Positions 26,783-35,642 of a DNA stretch of 64,000 nucleotides are shown piece by piece. Source of the stretch: JBGSPQ01 sp964346765 (GTDB lineage Bacteria > Patescibacteriota > Gracilibacteria > UBA1369); assembly GCA_964346765.1 (NCBI GenBank), contig CAYFWB010000002.1, positions 124,001-188,000 on the forward strand, read 5' to 3'. The notes beneath the pieces were generated by a model. The model was not told where the DNA came from. It searched no databases and worked only from the letters and a program-made list of their open reading frames with translations. Position numbers and translations under genes: made by a program. Each line of letters opens with the position of its first letter. Position 1 is the stretch's first letter.

Positions 26783-28966
26783 TTATTCGATTTTGGTGAG
26801 GGGTGCGATGGAGAGCGCCAGTTTTTTGAGTCCGTAGCGGGGATTGTCGAAGGCTATGGAGGCGACGCCGCCGGTGACAGCAACCACGGTGCCTTCGCCG
26901 AAGCTGTGGTGCTTGACGCGATCGCCGTCGCGCAGGATTACGGGTTCGGCGTCGCCGTAATCTTCGTAGGGAATCGGAGTGTAATCCATGTCCGATTCTT
27001 TAATTTTTCTTATGGATCTGGTAGATCTTTGATCCGCTTCAAGAAGCTCTTCCGGGATGTCGGCAAAGAATTGTGAAGGTGTGTTTTCCTGCGTTTCACC
27101 ATAAACCATGCGGCTGTGTGCCCGTAAAAGATATAATTTTTCGCGCGCCCGCGTTACGGCAACGTACATTAAACGTCTTTCCTCTTCCAATTGTTCTCTT
27201 TCCAGTAAGCTTTGCGAGTGAGGCAATAGGCCTTCTTCCAATCCGATTATGAAAACATAAGGAAATTCAAGCCCCTTGGCGGAATGGATAGTCATTAATG
27301 TGACAGAATTTTCCTGATCCTCCATTGAATCCACATCCGCGATCAAGGCTATTTCTTCAAGAAAAATGTTTAATGAAAGTCCCGGCTCTATATTGTCATA
27401 TTTGGATGAAACATTGATAAGTTCGTAAATATTTTCAAGTCTGGATTCTCCTTCAACCGTTCCATCGTCGATAAGTTTTTTATATCCCGTATAGTCAAGA
27501 ACATGTTTTATGATGCCCGAAGCGGTAAATTGGGCGTTAACTTTATGCAGTTCTTTGATCAGTTCAACAAATTTCTTAATGATTTCCCTTTTGCCGGGGT
27601 TAATCTCTGTAATACTATCAATGTCTTCCATTGCCTGAAAAAAGGTCAGACTGTTTTTAAACGCGTGAGCCTGAATCGTCTCTATCGTTTTGGCTCCAAT
27701 TTTTCGTGGCGGTGTATTAATAATTCTAAAAATACTGACTGAATCGGATGGGTTTTGAATCACCCGTAAATAAGCGACCATATCCTTGATCTCTTTACGT
27801 TCGTAAAACTTTATTCCTCCAACTATTCTGTATGGGATACCATAGCGTAAAAAGGATTCTTCCATAATGCGGGATTGAGCGTTGGTTCTGTATAAAACAA
27901 CGAAATCTTTATAATTGGGGGCTTCATAATAGAGCAATTTGTCTTTAATCTCTTTGCAAACATACCCGGCTTCCGATCTTTCATTATCTAAAACGGTTTC
28001 TTTGATTTTTTCTCCTCCCACTTTTTTCGTCCATAGTTTTTTGTCTTTGCGCTTGACGTTTTTTGAAATGATCGCGTGCGCAGCGTCCAAAATATTTTGC
28101 GTAGAACGATAATTTTGCTCCAATAGTACTATTCTGGCATCGCTGTAATCTTTTTCAAAATTCAAAATGTTGGTAATGTTGGCTCCCCTGAAACTGTAAA
28201 TTCCCTGATCCGAGTCACCTATCACGCATAAATTTCGGTATTTTTCGGCGAGCAGATTTGTCAAAACGTATTGAGCATGGTTGGTATCCTGGTATTCGTC
28301 GATTGAAATGTATTTGAACTTTTCTTGATATTGATCCAATACCTTGGGGTCTTTTTTGAACAGTTCAACCGTCTTCATTATGATATCGTCAAAATCAAGG
28401 GCGTTATTTTGGTGAAGAGCCTTTTGATATGCGTAATAAACGGTCGCGACTCGTTCAGTGAAAAAGTTATGAACCATGGTTTTTCTGTATTGCTGTGGCG
28501 TAATCAGCTCATTCTTTGCTCCGGAAATGTAATTTAAAAGAGCTTTTGGTTTGATGCTTTGTTCATCAAAATCCAGGTCGCGAAGAATATGTTTCATTAA
28601 TATCCGCTGATCCGCCATATCGTAAATATTGAACTGGCTTTCGTAGTTTAAGAGATGTATGTGTTTTCTAAGGATTCTTACACAGGTCGCGTGGAAAGTG
28701 CCAACCGAAGGAAGTGATGAATCATCGGTTTGCTTATCCAAAAGTCCGGCTATACGCTTTTTCATTTCATTGGCGGCTTTATTGGTAAAGGTCACAGCCA
28801 AAATATTCCAGGGACTTACTCCTTTTTCTTTGATCAGATAGGCAATTCTGTGTGTAAGCGCGCGGGTTTTACCAGACCCGGCGCCCGCTATGACAAGCAT
28901 AGGGCCTTTCGCGTGCAAAACAGCTTCTTTCTGTTTTTCGTTTAATGAATCAAGTATATCTCCCAC
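26783..28966 (-). CDS. uvrD: ATP-dependent DNA helicase UvrD/PcrA
   Basis: 727-residue superfamily 1A 3'-5' DNA helicase for repair and replication restart. Motif Ia/Walker A 'AGAGSGKTRALTHR' lies at 27-40. 'FHATCVRILR', 'IDEYQDTNHAQY' (Walker B with DExQD), 'VIGDSDQGIYSFRGA', 'LEQNYRSTQNIL', 'TIHSAAKGLE'-like motif V ('MTIHSAKGLEFPYVF') and 'YVAVTRAREKLYL' (motif VI) follow. The C-terminus ends with 'GDRVKHHSFGEGTVV', the Tudor-like domain of PcrA that touches RNA polymerase. It starts with GTG. The promoter (29018-29045) overlaps a divergent one. Confidence 0.96.
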   Translation of the reverse strand: MGDILDSLNEKQKEAVLHAKGPMLVIAGAGSGKTRALTHRIAYLIKEKGVSPWNILAVTFTNKAANEMKKRIAGLLDKQTDDSSLPSVGTFHATCVRILRKHIHLLNYESQFNIYDMADQRILMKHILRDLDFDEQSIKPKALLNYISGAKNELITPQQYRKTMVHNFFTERVATVYYAYQKALHQNNALDFDDIIMKTVELFKKDPKVLDQYQEKFKYISIDEYQDTNHAQYVLTNLLAEKYRNLCVIGDSDQGIYSFRGANITNILNFEKDYSDARIVLLEQNYRSTQNILDAAHAIISKNVKRKDKKLWTKKVGGEKIKETVLDNERSEAGYVCKEIKDKLLYYEAPNYKDFVVLYRTNAQSRIMEESFLRYGIPYRIVGGIKFYERKEIKDMVAYLRVIQNPSDSVSIFRIINTPPRKIGAKTIETIQAHAFKNSLTFFQAMEDIDSITEINPGKREIIKKFVELIKELHKVNAQFTASGIIKHVLDYTGYKKLIDDGTVEGESRLENIYELINVSSKYDNIEPGLSLNIFLEEIALIADVDSMEDQENSVTLMTIHSAKGLEFPYVFIIGLEEGLLPHSQSLLEREQLEEERRLMYVAVTRAREKLYLLRAHSRMVYGETQENTPSQFFADIPEELLEADQRSTRSIRKIKESDMDYTPIPYEDYGDAEPVILRDGDRVKHHSFGEGTVVAVTGGVASIAFDNPRYGLKKLALSIAPLTKIE

Positions 28967-28997
28967 AAATTAATTATTTGCTAATATTTTTAGCCTC

Positions 28998-29025
28998 TTG
29001 ACAATAAGAGTGAAAATATTATATC
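28998..29025 (+). promoter_or_regulatory. Promoter of the 276-aa hypothetical gene
   Basis: A perfect TTGACA (28998-29003) with TATATC (29020-29025) after 16 bases. It overlaps the divergent uvrD promoter. Confidence 0.5.
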
Positions 29026-29045
29026 TTTCTCACCTTTTTATTCAA
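29018..29045 (-). promoter_or_regulatory. uvrD: Promoter of uvrD
   Basis: On the minus strand, TTGAAT (29040-29045), 16 bases, TATAAT (29018-29023). The spacer holds GGTGAG, the same six bases as the arm of the palindrome in the recA promoter, but without the second arm at the same spacing. Confidence 0.6.
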
Positions 29046-29070
29046 TACAAAATTTAATAAGCAGAAAAAT

Positions 29071-29901
29071 ATGGATAGAATTAATAGACCAAAAAAAGGT
29101 GTAAACCGAGTGATTGATTTTAACGCTAAAAAAATTCTTAAAAGATCAGAAGAAGATGTAAATACAAGAGACCTGCGTGACGTTCAATTTAATTTACACC
29201 AAAAGACCAATTTAATAATAGATGGGCTGGACAGACCTGCTAAACTTGCGGGTCAGTCATCAATACCACCAAGAGCTGAGCCTAAAGGCACAGTTTATAA
29301 ATTGAGCAGAGCTTCGGGTCCCGTTAAAAAAACCAGAACAGCAAGACCTAAAGTCAGACCCGCAAGAAGGGAACATGACGGTATTATTGCGGACCCGGCG
29401 GAAAGAGAGATGGTAAAGTCGATTTCCGGCGGTGAAATTAGTGAAACTAATTTAAGAGCACGACAATTGGCTGAAAAAAGAGCAGGAGATAATGGCAGTC
29501 TGGGAGTTTATCGAATCTATGAAACTATTAAGAGTACTCTTCCAGAACAAGCTTCAATGGAATATATCAGTAATGACGAGAGAATGGAAAAACTTGCCGA
29601 AAGAATTAAAAACGCTGTCAGAGAACTGCAGGATTTGTCTAATCAATTGCAAACGGATGAGGGTAAAGAAATGTTTGGAGACAATGATCCAAGAGACATC
29701 AGGCTTTTTAACGCGGTAGCTTCTATTCTGATTAGAATATGGGGGCACAACGCGCAAAATAAGCTTGATGATTTTAGAGTAAATTCTATGATTCAGTTGA
29801 TTCGTGATGGTGAGCCCGCCTGGAGAAAACTGATCGATATTCTGGTTGAATGGGAAAGAGTCAGACCTCAAATTGGAAGAGGCAGCTGGGGCCGCAAATA
29901 A
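29071..29901 (+). CDS. Hypothetical basic protein
   Basis: 276-residue soluble protein with no signal peptide or membrane helix. The first ~115 residues are Arg/Lys/Pro-rich ('KKTRTARPKVRPARREHD') and probably disordered or nucleic-acid binding. The rest (about 120-270) is helical, with 'ERMEKLAERIKNAVRELQDLS' and 'WRKLIDILVEWERVRPQIGRG'. No family is recognised. It has its own TTGACA promoter, divergent from uvrD, and its end is 4 bases from the end of the convergent L,D-transpeptidase gene. Confidence 0.65.
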   Translation: MDRINRPKKGVNRVIDFNAKKILKRSEEDVNTRDLRDVQFNLHQKTNLIIDGLDRPAKLAGQSSIPPRAEPKGTVYKLSRASGPVKKTRTARPKVRPARREHDGIIADPAEREMVKSISGGEISETNLRARQLAEKRAGDNGSLGVYRIYETIKSTLPEQASMEYISNDERMEKLAERIKNAVRELQDLSNQLQTDEGKEMFGDNDPRDIRLFNAVASILIRIWGHNAQNKLDDFRVNSMIQLIRDGEPAWRKLIDILVEWERVRPQIGRGSWGRK

Positions 29902-29905
29902 ATTC

Positions 29906-31093
29906 TTACCAATATACGTTTACGGTAGTTCCGATATCAGCGAAATTATAGGCGAATTCGGCGTCCTCGGGAAGCAATCTGATACAGCCGTGGCTTCTTC
30001 TGGTGCCAATATGATTTAGAGCTTCTCTCCAGAAGACACCGTTGTCATTGGCAAGGCTCGGTAAGGCGTGGATGCCATATCCGCCCGCCCTGTAAGTCAT
30101 CCACTTGGGCATAATGTAATGCGGCCAGCTTCCGGCCACGCGCACTTCCTGTTTGTGGGAGATTTGTGTCGTGCCTATCGGGGTAGGCGTTCTGGTTGTA
30201 CCCGTTGATATGGGGAACTTTCTGATTACCATGTCACCGATTTTCAGCAACATTTTTTGTTTGGAGATTGAGACATCGATCTTTTTATCACTTTCAATGT
30301 TTAGCCCGGTAAGATCTCCGCTGTATTCGATATATTTTAGAAGGCCTTTTTTGGCCAAGTCCAAATATCCTTCACCGATTCTTGTATCCGCATGTAGTCG
30401 AGCATTATCAAGCCATGTTACATTTTCGATAACTGGTGTGAAAATTTCTCTTAAATACATGTCTTTTTCGGGCGCTCTGCTCCAAAATCTGAATACAGCC
30501 AGTTCATTCGGGTCTACTCTTTTGCTTTCCATTAAAATTCTGTTTTCGCCAAGCCAACCGCTTTCCCACAGCAGGTCGTCCGTGAACAGTTCGCTTGTTC
30601 TGTCTCTTTCTTTATCGGTTCCGAGACTTGTAATAAGGTAAGGGCAACCGCTGTCTGCGGAAAACCATGGTGTGTTACCGGTATTTTTTACGTAAATAAG
30701 AGTTTCAAAAATTTCTCCTTTGGCTACTACACCTTTTTTTCTAACTGCAACAAATTTTGCGTCGTAAAAAGGTTTTTCCGGCATTACAAACCGGCAGGTA
30801 AATTTTTCGGTCTGTTTTTGATTAGTTTCTGATGTTTGCTGATTCTTATTATTTTGATCATTTGTTCCAGATTGTGCGGCTTTTTCAGCCTTGTCATTGA
30901 TTGTCTTGATATCCTTTTGTTCGACTGCTTGCTCTTGGTTTTGACTCTCACTTTGATCGTCATTTTCAAAAATGTTTGCGGTCAAATCCAAAGGTAGACG
31001 AGGGACACCTTGAGCGGCTGAAATTTGAGGAACAATTAAGAACATTAAAACCAATAGCACCGAAAACCTTAGGAGCGCTTTTTGTTTTTTCAT
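29906..31093 (-). CDS. Exported L,D-transpeptidase (YkuD)
   Basis: 395-residue peptidoglycan cross-linking enzyme. A signal peptide or membrane anchor covers about 1-27. A low-complexity Gln/Asn/Glu region (about 40-95) spans the wall. An Ig-like domain follows (about 100-230; 'GEIFETLIYVKNTGNTPWF'). The YkuD domain is at the C-terminus with 'GIHALPSL' (His) and RRSHGCIRL, whose catalytic Cys is at 370. The enzyme makes 3-3 cross-links or attaches proteins in the wall and is insensitive to most penicillins. It has a strong promoter of its own at 31124-31151. The presence of both D,D (PbpC) and L,D cross-linking enzymes in one window fits a real peptidoglycan wall. Confidence 0.92.
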   Translation of the reverse strand: MKKQKALLRFSVLLVLMFLIVPQISAAQGVPRLPLDLTANIFENDDQSESQNQEQAVEQKDIKTINDKAEKAAQSGTNDQNNKNQQTSETNQKQTEKFTCRFVMPEKPFYDAKFVAVRKKGVVAKGEIFETLIYVKNTGNTPWFSADSGCPYLITSLGTDKERDRTSELFTDDLLWESGWLGENRILMESKRVDPNELAVFRFWSRAPEKDMYLREIFTPVIENVTWLDNARLHADTRIGEGYLDLAKKGLLKYIEYSGDLTGLNIESDKKIDVSISKQKMLLKIGDMVIRKFPISTGTTRTPTPIGTTQISHKQEVRVAGSWPHYIMPKWMTYRAGGYGIHALPSLANDNGVFWREALNHIGTRRSHGCIRLLPEDAEFAYNFADIGTTVNVYW

Positions 31094-31123
31094 GTCTGTT
31101 TTGATAATTTGTATATTCGATAA

Positions 31124-31151
31124 ATTATAACATACTTTTTATGTTGGTCAA
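31124..31151 (-). promoter_or_regulatory. Promoter of the L,D-transpeptidase gene
   Basis: On the minus strand, TTGACC (31146-31151), 16 bases, TATAAT (31124-31129), about 30 bases before the ATG. Confidence 0.75.
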
Positions 31152-31182
31152 AGAAGTAATCCTCTATAAAATGCGGAATATG

Positions 31183-31629
31183 CTATTTCAACAACTTTTG
31201 AAGCTCGTTTCTGAAAGTTTCTATATCTTTAAAATGTCTGTAAACAGAGGCAAACCTTATGTAAGCAACTTCGTCCAGTCTCTTTAAACGATCCATTACA
31301 CCCTCACCTATGCGGGTTGCGGAAATTTCCCTTCCTTCAGATGACCATTTTTCCTCCAATTCATTTAATAGTTGGTTAATCTGATCTTCAGTTACCGGAC
31401 GCTTTTCGCAAGCTTTCCAGATTCCGTTTTCAAGCTTTCTGCGATCGTATGTTTCACGTGAATTGTCCTTTTTCACAACCAAAAAGTTTGTGCCCTCCAC
31501 TCTTTCAAATGTGGTGAATCTGTAATTACACTGACTGCATTTTCTGCGTCTTCTTATTTCTCTTTGTTCGTTGGTTTCTCTCGAGTCGATTACTCGTGTT
31601 TCCGGATTCTTACATTTTGGACAGATCAT
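31183..31629 (-). CDS. nrdR: Transcriptional repressor NrdR
   Basis: 148-residue repressor of ribonucleotide reductase genes. The zinc ribbon has CPKC (3-6) and CSQC (about 31-34), with 'RETNEQREIRRRRKC' between them. The ATP-cone domain follows (about 49-140; 'VVKKDNSRETYDRRKLENGIWKACEKRPV'), which senses ATP/dATP. Its ATG overlaps the TGA of dgt (ATGA), so the two are translationally coupled. Pairing a dNTP hydrolase with the dNTP-synthesis repressor gives one operon for dNTP pool control. No NrdR box was seen in its own promoter region. Confidence 0.96.
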   Translation of the reverse strand: MICPKCKNPETRVIDSRETNEQREIRRRRKCSQCNYRFTTFERVEGTNFLVVKKDNSRETYDRRKLENGIWKACEKRPVTEDQINQLLNELEEKWSSEGREISATRIGEGVMDRLKRLDEVAYIRFASVYRHFKDIETFRNELQKLLK

Positions 31630-32783
31630 AGTGAAATTTTAAAATATGTTTCCTCCGCGTAATGGTCTGTCATTCCGGCAATATAATCTTTTACCACAAC
31701 CTCGGGTTTTTCTCCAAATTCTATGAGTCTTTGATATATTTTCGGCATTTCTTTTTGATTAGACAAAAAATGATTAAATAACGCTCGTATAATTTTTTTG
31801 CCTTTATCAATTTGAGTAGACACTTTTTCATGATTATAAAAATTGCGCAATAAAAAACCGCGAATCTCAAGTATTCGAGAATTTAATTCGGAACTGAAGG
31901 TAACGAGTTTTCCTTTATACGTCTTAACTTTTTCAATACTGTCAATGTTATTGGATAGTAGTATTTGTTGAGTATTAAGCTGTAAATCCATAATCATTCC
32001 ACTAATCATTTTACTTATAACCCTGTCGCGATATCTGTTCATGCTCTCCTCATCATTTTTTGACAAAGTAAGTCCATACTGATTAATCGCTTTTTCTTCG
32101 GCCCCCCGCCACAGTTTAAATTCCGATACCTGCTCAAAACTTAAAAGGCCGGATCTTAAGCCGTCATCCAGGTCGTGATTGATATAGGCTATTTCGTCCG
32201 CGGAGTCCGCTACCTGAGCTTCCAGGTGCGGATAATGCTCAAAGCTACTGAATGTTTGATAATGGCGTGGATTATGCTTTAACATTCCGTCCAGAACTTC
32301 TTTACTGACGTTCAATCCATCGTAATTCGGGTATACACGCTCCAGCTTTTCGAGAATGCGACTGCTCTGTTCGTTATGTTCAAAATTTAGTCCGTAGTCA
32401 CTCATTATTTCATCCAATTCATCTTCTCCGCCGTGCCCGAAAGGGGTGTGTCCCATGTCGTGAGCCAGCGAAATTGCTTCGGCCAGGTCTTGATTAAGAC
32501 CCAATGTTCTGGAAAGGCCGCGCGCTATTTGTGACACCTCTATGGTGTGGGTAAGGCGATCACGGTAGTGATCGCCGAAATAGGCCACAAACACCTGTGT
32601 TTTGGCTCGCAGTCTTCTGAATGACTTGCTGTGCAAAATTCTGTCTCTGTCTCTTTGAAAAGGCAGCCTGTATTCATCTTCGGCTTCGTCATAAACTCTG
32701 CCCACCGTGTCCATGCTTCTTATCGCGTATGGTGCCAGCACTGCACTTTCTTCTTTTTCCAGACGTGCGCGGGTCTTGATCAT
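31626..32783 (-). CDS. dgt: dGTPase-like deoxynucleoside triphosphate triphosphohydrolase
   Basis: 385-residue HD-domain enzyme that splits dNTPs into deoxynucleoside and triphosphate. The N-terminus has 'YRLPFQRDRDRILHSKSFRRLRAKTQVF'. The metal site is formed by H in 'RLTHTIEVSQIAR', HD in 'SLAHDMGHTPFGHGGEDEL' and a later Asp ('VADSADEIAYINHDLDDGLRSG'). The length matches the short bacterial Dgt type. First gene of the dgt-nrdR unit, divergent from xerC. Confidence 0.94.
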   Translation of the reverse strand: MIKTRARLEKEESAVLAPYAIRSMDTVGRVYDEAEDEYRLPFQRDRDRILHSKSFRRLRAKTQVFVAYFGDHYRDRLTHTIEVSQIARGLSRTLGLNQDLAEAISLAHDMGHTPFGHGGEDELDEIMSDYGLNFEHNEQSSRILEKLERVYPNYDGLNVSKEVLDGMLKHNPRHYQTFSSFEHYPHLEAQVADSADEIAYINHDLDDGLRSGLLSFEQVSEFKLWRGAEEKAINQYGLTLSKNDEESMNRYRDRVISKMISGMIMDLQLNTQQILLSNNIDSIEKVKTYKGKLVTFSSELNSRILEIRGFLLRNFYNHEKVSTQIDKGKKIIRALFNHFLSNQKEMPKIYQRLIEFGEKPEVVVKDYIAGMTDHYAEETYFKISL

Positions 32784-32856
32784 TGTTTTTAGTTAGTCAT
32801 CACCAGATTAACTCAACTATACCCATGAGTCTATATACATTGCTTTAAGGCGATTT

Positions 32857-32884
32857 TTGCAATACAGATTTTTTAATCTATAAT
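32857..32884 (+). promoter_or_regulatory. Promoter of the Xer recombinase gene
   Basis: TTGCAA (32857-32862), 16 bases, TATAAT (32879-32884). The ATG is only 20 bases after the -10, so the leader is about 13 bases and carries no Shine-Dalgarno sequence. Confidence 0.6.
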
Positions 32885-32903
32885 AATTGTATAAATCGAT
32901 CTT

Positions 32904-33818
32904 ATGAAACTGAGAAAAACCGTTGATAAATTTCTGGAGCATGCCGAAGTGGCCAAAAATCAATCACAAAAAACTATAGAAAATTATCATCATTACCTTA
33001 AACGTTTTTGCGATTGGGCCGGGGACATGACTTTAAAACAGATCACGCTTGAAAAAATTCAAAATTTTCGTCTGCATCTGAATCGTTTAAAAAATGAAAA
33101 GGGTGAGCAATTGTTGAGTATAAAAACGCAAAATTATCATATTATAGCGCTGAGGGCTTTTTTAAAGTGGTGCATCAAGAATGATCATGACACACTGGTT
33201 CCGGAGAAAATCGACCTAATCAAGATTCCGGAAAGGTCGGTTGAATACCTGAAAAGAGATGAACTTGAAAGGCTGTTTGAAACAGTCAAAGGCAAGGATA
33301 TCAGGGCTCTGAGAGACAAGGCGATTTTGGAAACTTTGTATTCCACCGGTCTTCGAGTAAGTGAACTTACTTCTTTGAACAGAGATCAAGTGGATCTGGA
33401 GAGACTTGAATTTATGGTCAGAGGTAAGGGTAAAAAGAATCGAATAGTTTTTTTAAGCGATAGGGCCGCGGAGGCTATAGGTGAATATTTAACTTTCAGA
33501 GATGATAATTTTAAACCGCTTTTTCTGAATTACGGTAGGGGTCGAAAGACTGATGATGTGTTGAATGATGAGAAAAGGAGGTTAAGTACGGTGATGATTC
33601 AATATCTTGTAAGGAAATATGCCAGAGAAGCGGGAATAATAAAGAAAGTCACTCCTCACGTTTTACGTCATTCGTTCGCGACCGAATTGCTGATTAACGG
33701 CGCTGATATCAGATCGGTGCAGGAAATGCTGGGGCACTCCTCTATTACGACCACCCAAATATATACACATCTTACCAATCAAAGGTTAAAGGATATTCAC
33801 GAAAAATTTCATCACTAA
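32904..33818 (+). CDS. xerC: Tyrosine recombinase XerC/XerD
   Basis: 304-residue site-specific recombinase. The N-terminal SAM-like DNA-binding domain is at about 5-90 ('KNQSQKTIENYHHYLKRFCDWA'). The catalytic domain has R in 'YSTGLRVSELTSL', K in 'GKGKKNRIVFL', 'HVLRHSFATELL' (H-x-x-R), 'LGHSSITTTQIYTH' (H and the nucleophile Tyr). Length and full motif set fit the chromosome dimer resolvase group rather than a phage integrase. No att-like repeats or mobile genes flank it. In these lineages a single Xer protein often does the whole job. Whether it is XerC or XerD cannot be told. Confidence 0.9.
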   Translation: MKLRKTVDKFLEHAEVAKNQSQKTIENYHHYLKRFCDWAGDMTLKQITLEKIQNFRLHLNRLKNEKGEQLLSIKTQNYHIIALRAFLKWCIKNDHDTLVPEKIDLIKIPERSVEYLKRDELERLFETVKGKDIRALRDKAILETLYSTGLRVSELTSLNRDQVDLERLEFMVRGKGKKNRIVFLSDRAAEAIGEYLTFRDDNFKPLFLNYGRGRKTDDVLNDEKRRLSTVMIQYLVRKYAREAGIIKKVTPHVLRHSFATELLINGADIRSVQEMLGHSSITTTQIYTHLTNQRLKDIHEKFHH

Positions 33819-33876
33819 GGCCCGACTTGATAAAACGGGTAAGTTTGATTTATATTTAAGTCACTTAAATTTTTTT

Positions 33877-34554
33877 ATGATTGTTTTTGATAAAGTTTCA
33901 AAAAAGTATGGTAAAACCAAGGTTCTGGATAATGTTGATCTGCAAATTGAGGCAGGTGAATTTGTTTCGGTGATAGGTCCTTCGGGTGCTGGGAAATCCA
34001 CAATGATGCATCTTTTGATCGGTGCGGATAATGTTGCTTCGGGCAATATTGAAGTTGACGGTTATATTGTCAATCAGATGAATGACAAACAAATGCAGTA
34101 TTACCGCAGGAGGATAGGTGTTGTTTTTCAGGATTATAAATTGCTGGCACAAAAAAACGTTCAGGAAAACGTGGCTTTCGCGCTTGAAGTATGCGGATGG
34201 GAAAGAGCCGAAATTAAGAAAAAAACCTTGGAAGTGCTTTCAAAAGTTGGATTGAGTAAAAAAACAAGACAGTTTCCTTATCAGCTTTCGGGTGGAGAGA
34301 AGCAAAGGCTGGCGATCGCGAGAGCGCTTGTGCATGATCCTAATTTGATTATTGCAGATGAACCTACGGGTAATCTTGATCCGGACACGGCCAAGGATAT
34401 TATTCACCTGCTACTGGATATTAATAAAGAATGCACAACGGTTATTGTCACGACCCACAACAGAGAGCTTGTTAATTATATGAAAAGAAGGGTTGTTTCA
34501 TTGGAGGATGGCAAGATTGTGAGTGACAGGACATACAGCGGATATAATAAATAA
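33877..34554 (+). CDS. ftsE: FtsE-like ABC transporter ATPase
   Basis: 225-residue ABC ATPase. Walker A is GPSGAGKST (about 37-45), the Q-loop is 'GVVFQDYKLL', the signature is 'LSGGEKQRLAIARAL', Walker B is 'LIIADEPTGNLDP', and the switch His is in 'VTTHNREL'. 'FQDYKLLAQKNVQENVAFALEV' is typical of FtsE, which with FtsX controls peptidoglycan hydrolases at division. The sister family LolD/MacB is the main alternative. No ftsX lies next to it, and purM follows 12 bases later, so the permease partner must be elsewhere. Confidence 0.85.
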   Translation: MIVFDKVSKKYGKTKVLDNVDLQIEAGEFVSVIGPSGAGKSTMMHLLIGADNVASGNIEVDGYIVNQMNDKQMQYYRRRIGVVFQDYKLLAQKNVQENVAFALEVCGWERAEIKKKTLEVLSKVGLSKKTRQFPYQLSGGEKQRLAIARALVHDPNLIIADEPTGNLDPDTAKDIIHLLLDINKECTTVIVTTHNRELVNYMKRRVVSLEDGKIVSDRTYSGYNK

Positions 34555-34566
34555 TTTTTTTTAAAT

Positions 34567-35631
34567 ATGGCTACTTATAAACAGGCCGGTGTTGATATCG
34601 CTATGGGAGATAAATGCTCGAAAATCGCTTATGACGCCGCCAAAGCCACCTTTGACGTGCGAAAAGGCATGATAGGCAAACCTGTAATGCCGGAAGGCGG
34701 GTTTGCCGGAGCGCTGGATTTTGGAGATTTTTATCTGGTTCAGAATTGTGACGGGGTTGGAACGAAAATCGCTGTAGCGGAACAAATTCAAAAATTTGAT
34801 GCTTTGGGATATGACCTTCTGGCGATGGTGGCCGACGACGCGGTTTGTATCGGAGCAGAAACCGTTGCAATCACAAATACGATCGACACCAATAAAGTTT
34901 CGGATAAAGTGGTGAAAGGGTTAATGAAAGGTTTGATGAAAGCGTGCAAAGAGCAAAAAGTTGTGATCCCGGGAGGAGAAATAGCCGAACTTTCCGACAC
35001 CATGAACGGTAATTCCTGGAACGCCACGGCGCTTGGTATTGTTGAAAAAAAGAAATATATTATGGGGAAAAACATTAAGCCGGGTGATAAAATTATAGGT
35101 CTAAGAAGCCGGGGTTTCAGATCCAACGGTTTTACCCTTGTACGTTACGTTTTTGAAAAAGTTTTGGGTAAAAACTGGGCCGGTAAATCTTTTTCGGGGA
35201 AAAAAACTTGGGGAGAGGCGGTTTTGACTCCGTCTTTGATATATTCTGACGCGTTACTTGAGTTGCTTGGCAGATATGGAGAAAAACGTACGTGTTCAGT
35301 TAAAGCGCTCGCGCATGTGACGGGCGGTGGTGTACCGGGCAATATTTCACGCGTGACAGGTAAATACGGTGCGGTTTTGGATAACTTGTTTGGGCCGCAT
35401 AAAATGATGCTTGAATTGCAGAAAATTGGTAAAGTGTCGGATAAAGAAGCTTATAAAGCATGGAATATGGGGACCGGGATGATTATAATAAGCAATGATT
35501 TTGGTAAAATTGAAAAGGTCATGAACAAGCATAAAATTGAGGCCGGAATTATTGGAGAAATATCCAAAGAAAAGGGTATTGAGCTTGTCAGCAAAGGATA
35601 TTCAAGTGCCGGAAAAACGTTAAATTTTTAA
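34567..35631 (+). CDS. purM: Phosphoribosylformylglycinamidine cyclo-ligase
   Basis: 354-residue AIR synthetase, which closes the imidazole ring in purine synthesis using ATP. 'YKQAGVDIAMGDKCSKI' opens the protein. 'VQNCDGVGTKIAVAEQ' and 'DLLAMVADDAVCIGAE' form the active site, 'GGEIAELSDTMN' stands where GGETAEMP is usual, and 'GLRSRGFRSNGFTLVR' and 'HVTGGGVPGNI' complete the fold. The gene is complete and of normal length but stands alone, with no other pur gene in the window. It may belong to a scattered pathway, serve salvage of an intermediate, or be a divergent paralogue. The call is strong at the superfamily level. Confidence 0.88.
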   Translation: MATYKQAGVDIAMGDKCSKIAYDAAKATFDVRKGMIGKPVMPEGGFAGALDFGDFYLVQNCDGVGTKIAVAEQIQKFDALGYDLLAMVADDAVCIGAETVAITNTIDTNKVSDKVVKGLMKGLMKACKEQKVVIPGGEIAELSDTMNGNSWNATALGIVEKKKYIMGKNIKPGDKIIGLRSRGFRSNGFTLVRYVFEKVLGKNWAGKSFSGKKTWGEAVLTPSLIYSDALLELLGRYGEKRTCSVKALAHVTGGGVPGNISRVTGKYGAVLDNLFGPHKMMLELQKIGKVSDKEAYKAWNMGTGMIIISNDFGKIEKVMNKHKIEAGIIGEISKEKGIELVSKGYSSAGKTLNF

Positions 35632-35642
35632 AGAAGAAGCCA

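Noticed and set aside
32904..33818. Xer recombinase as the integrase of a mobile element
   Set aside because: No att-like repeats, no tRNA target and no phage or plasmid genes flank it. The neighbours are housekeeping genes.
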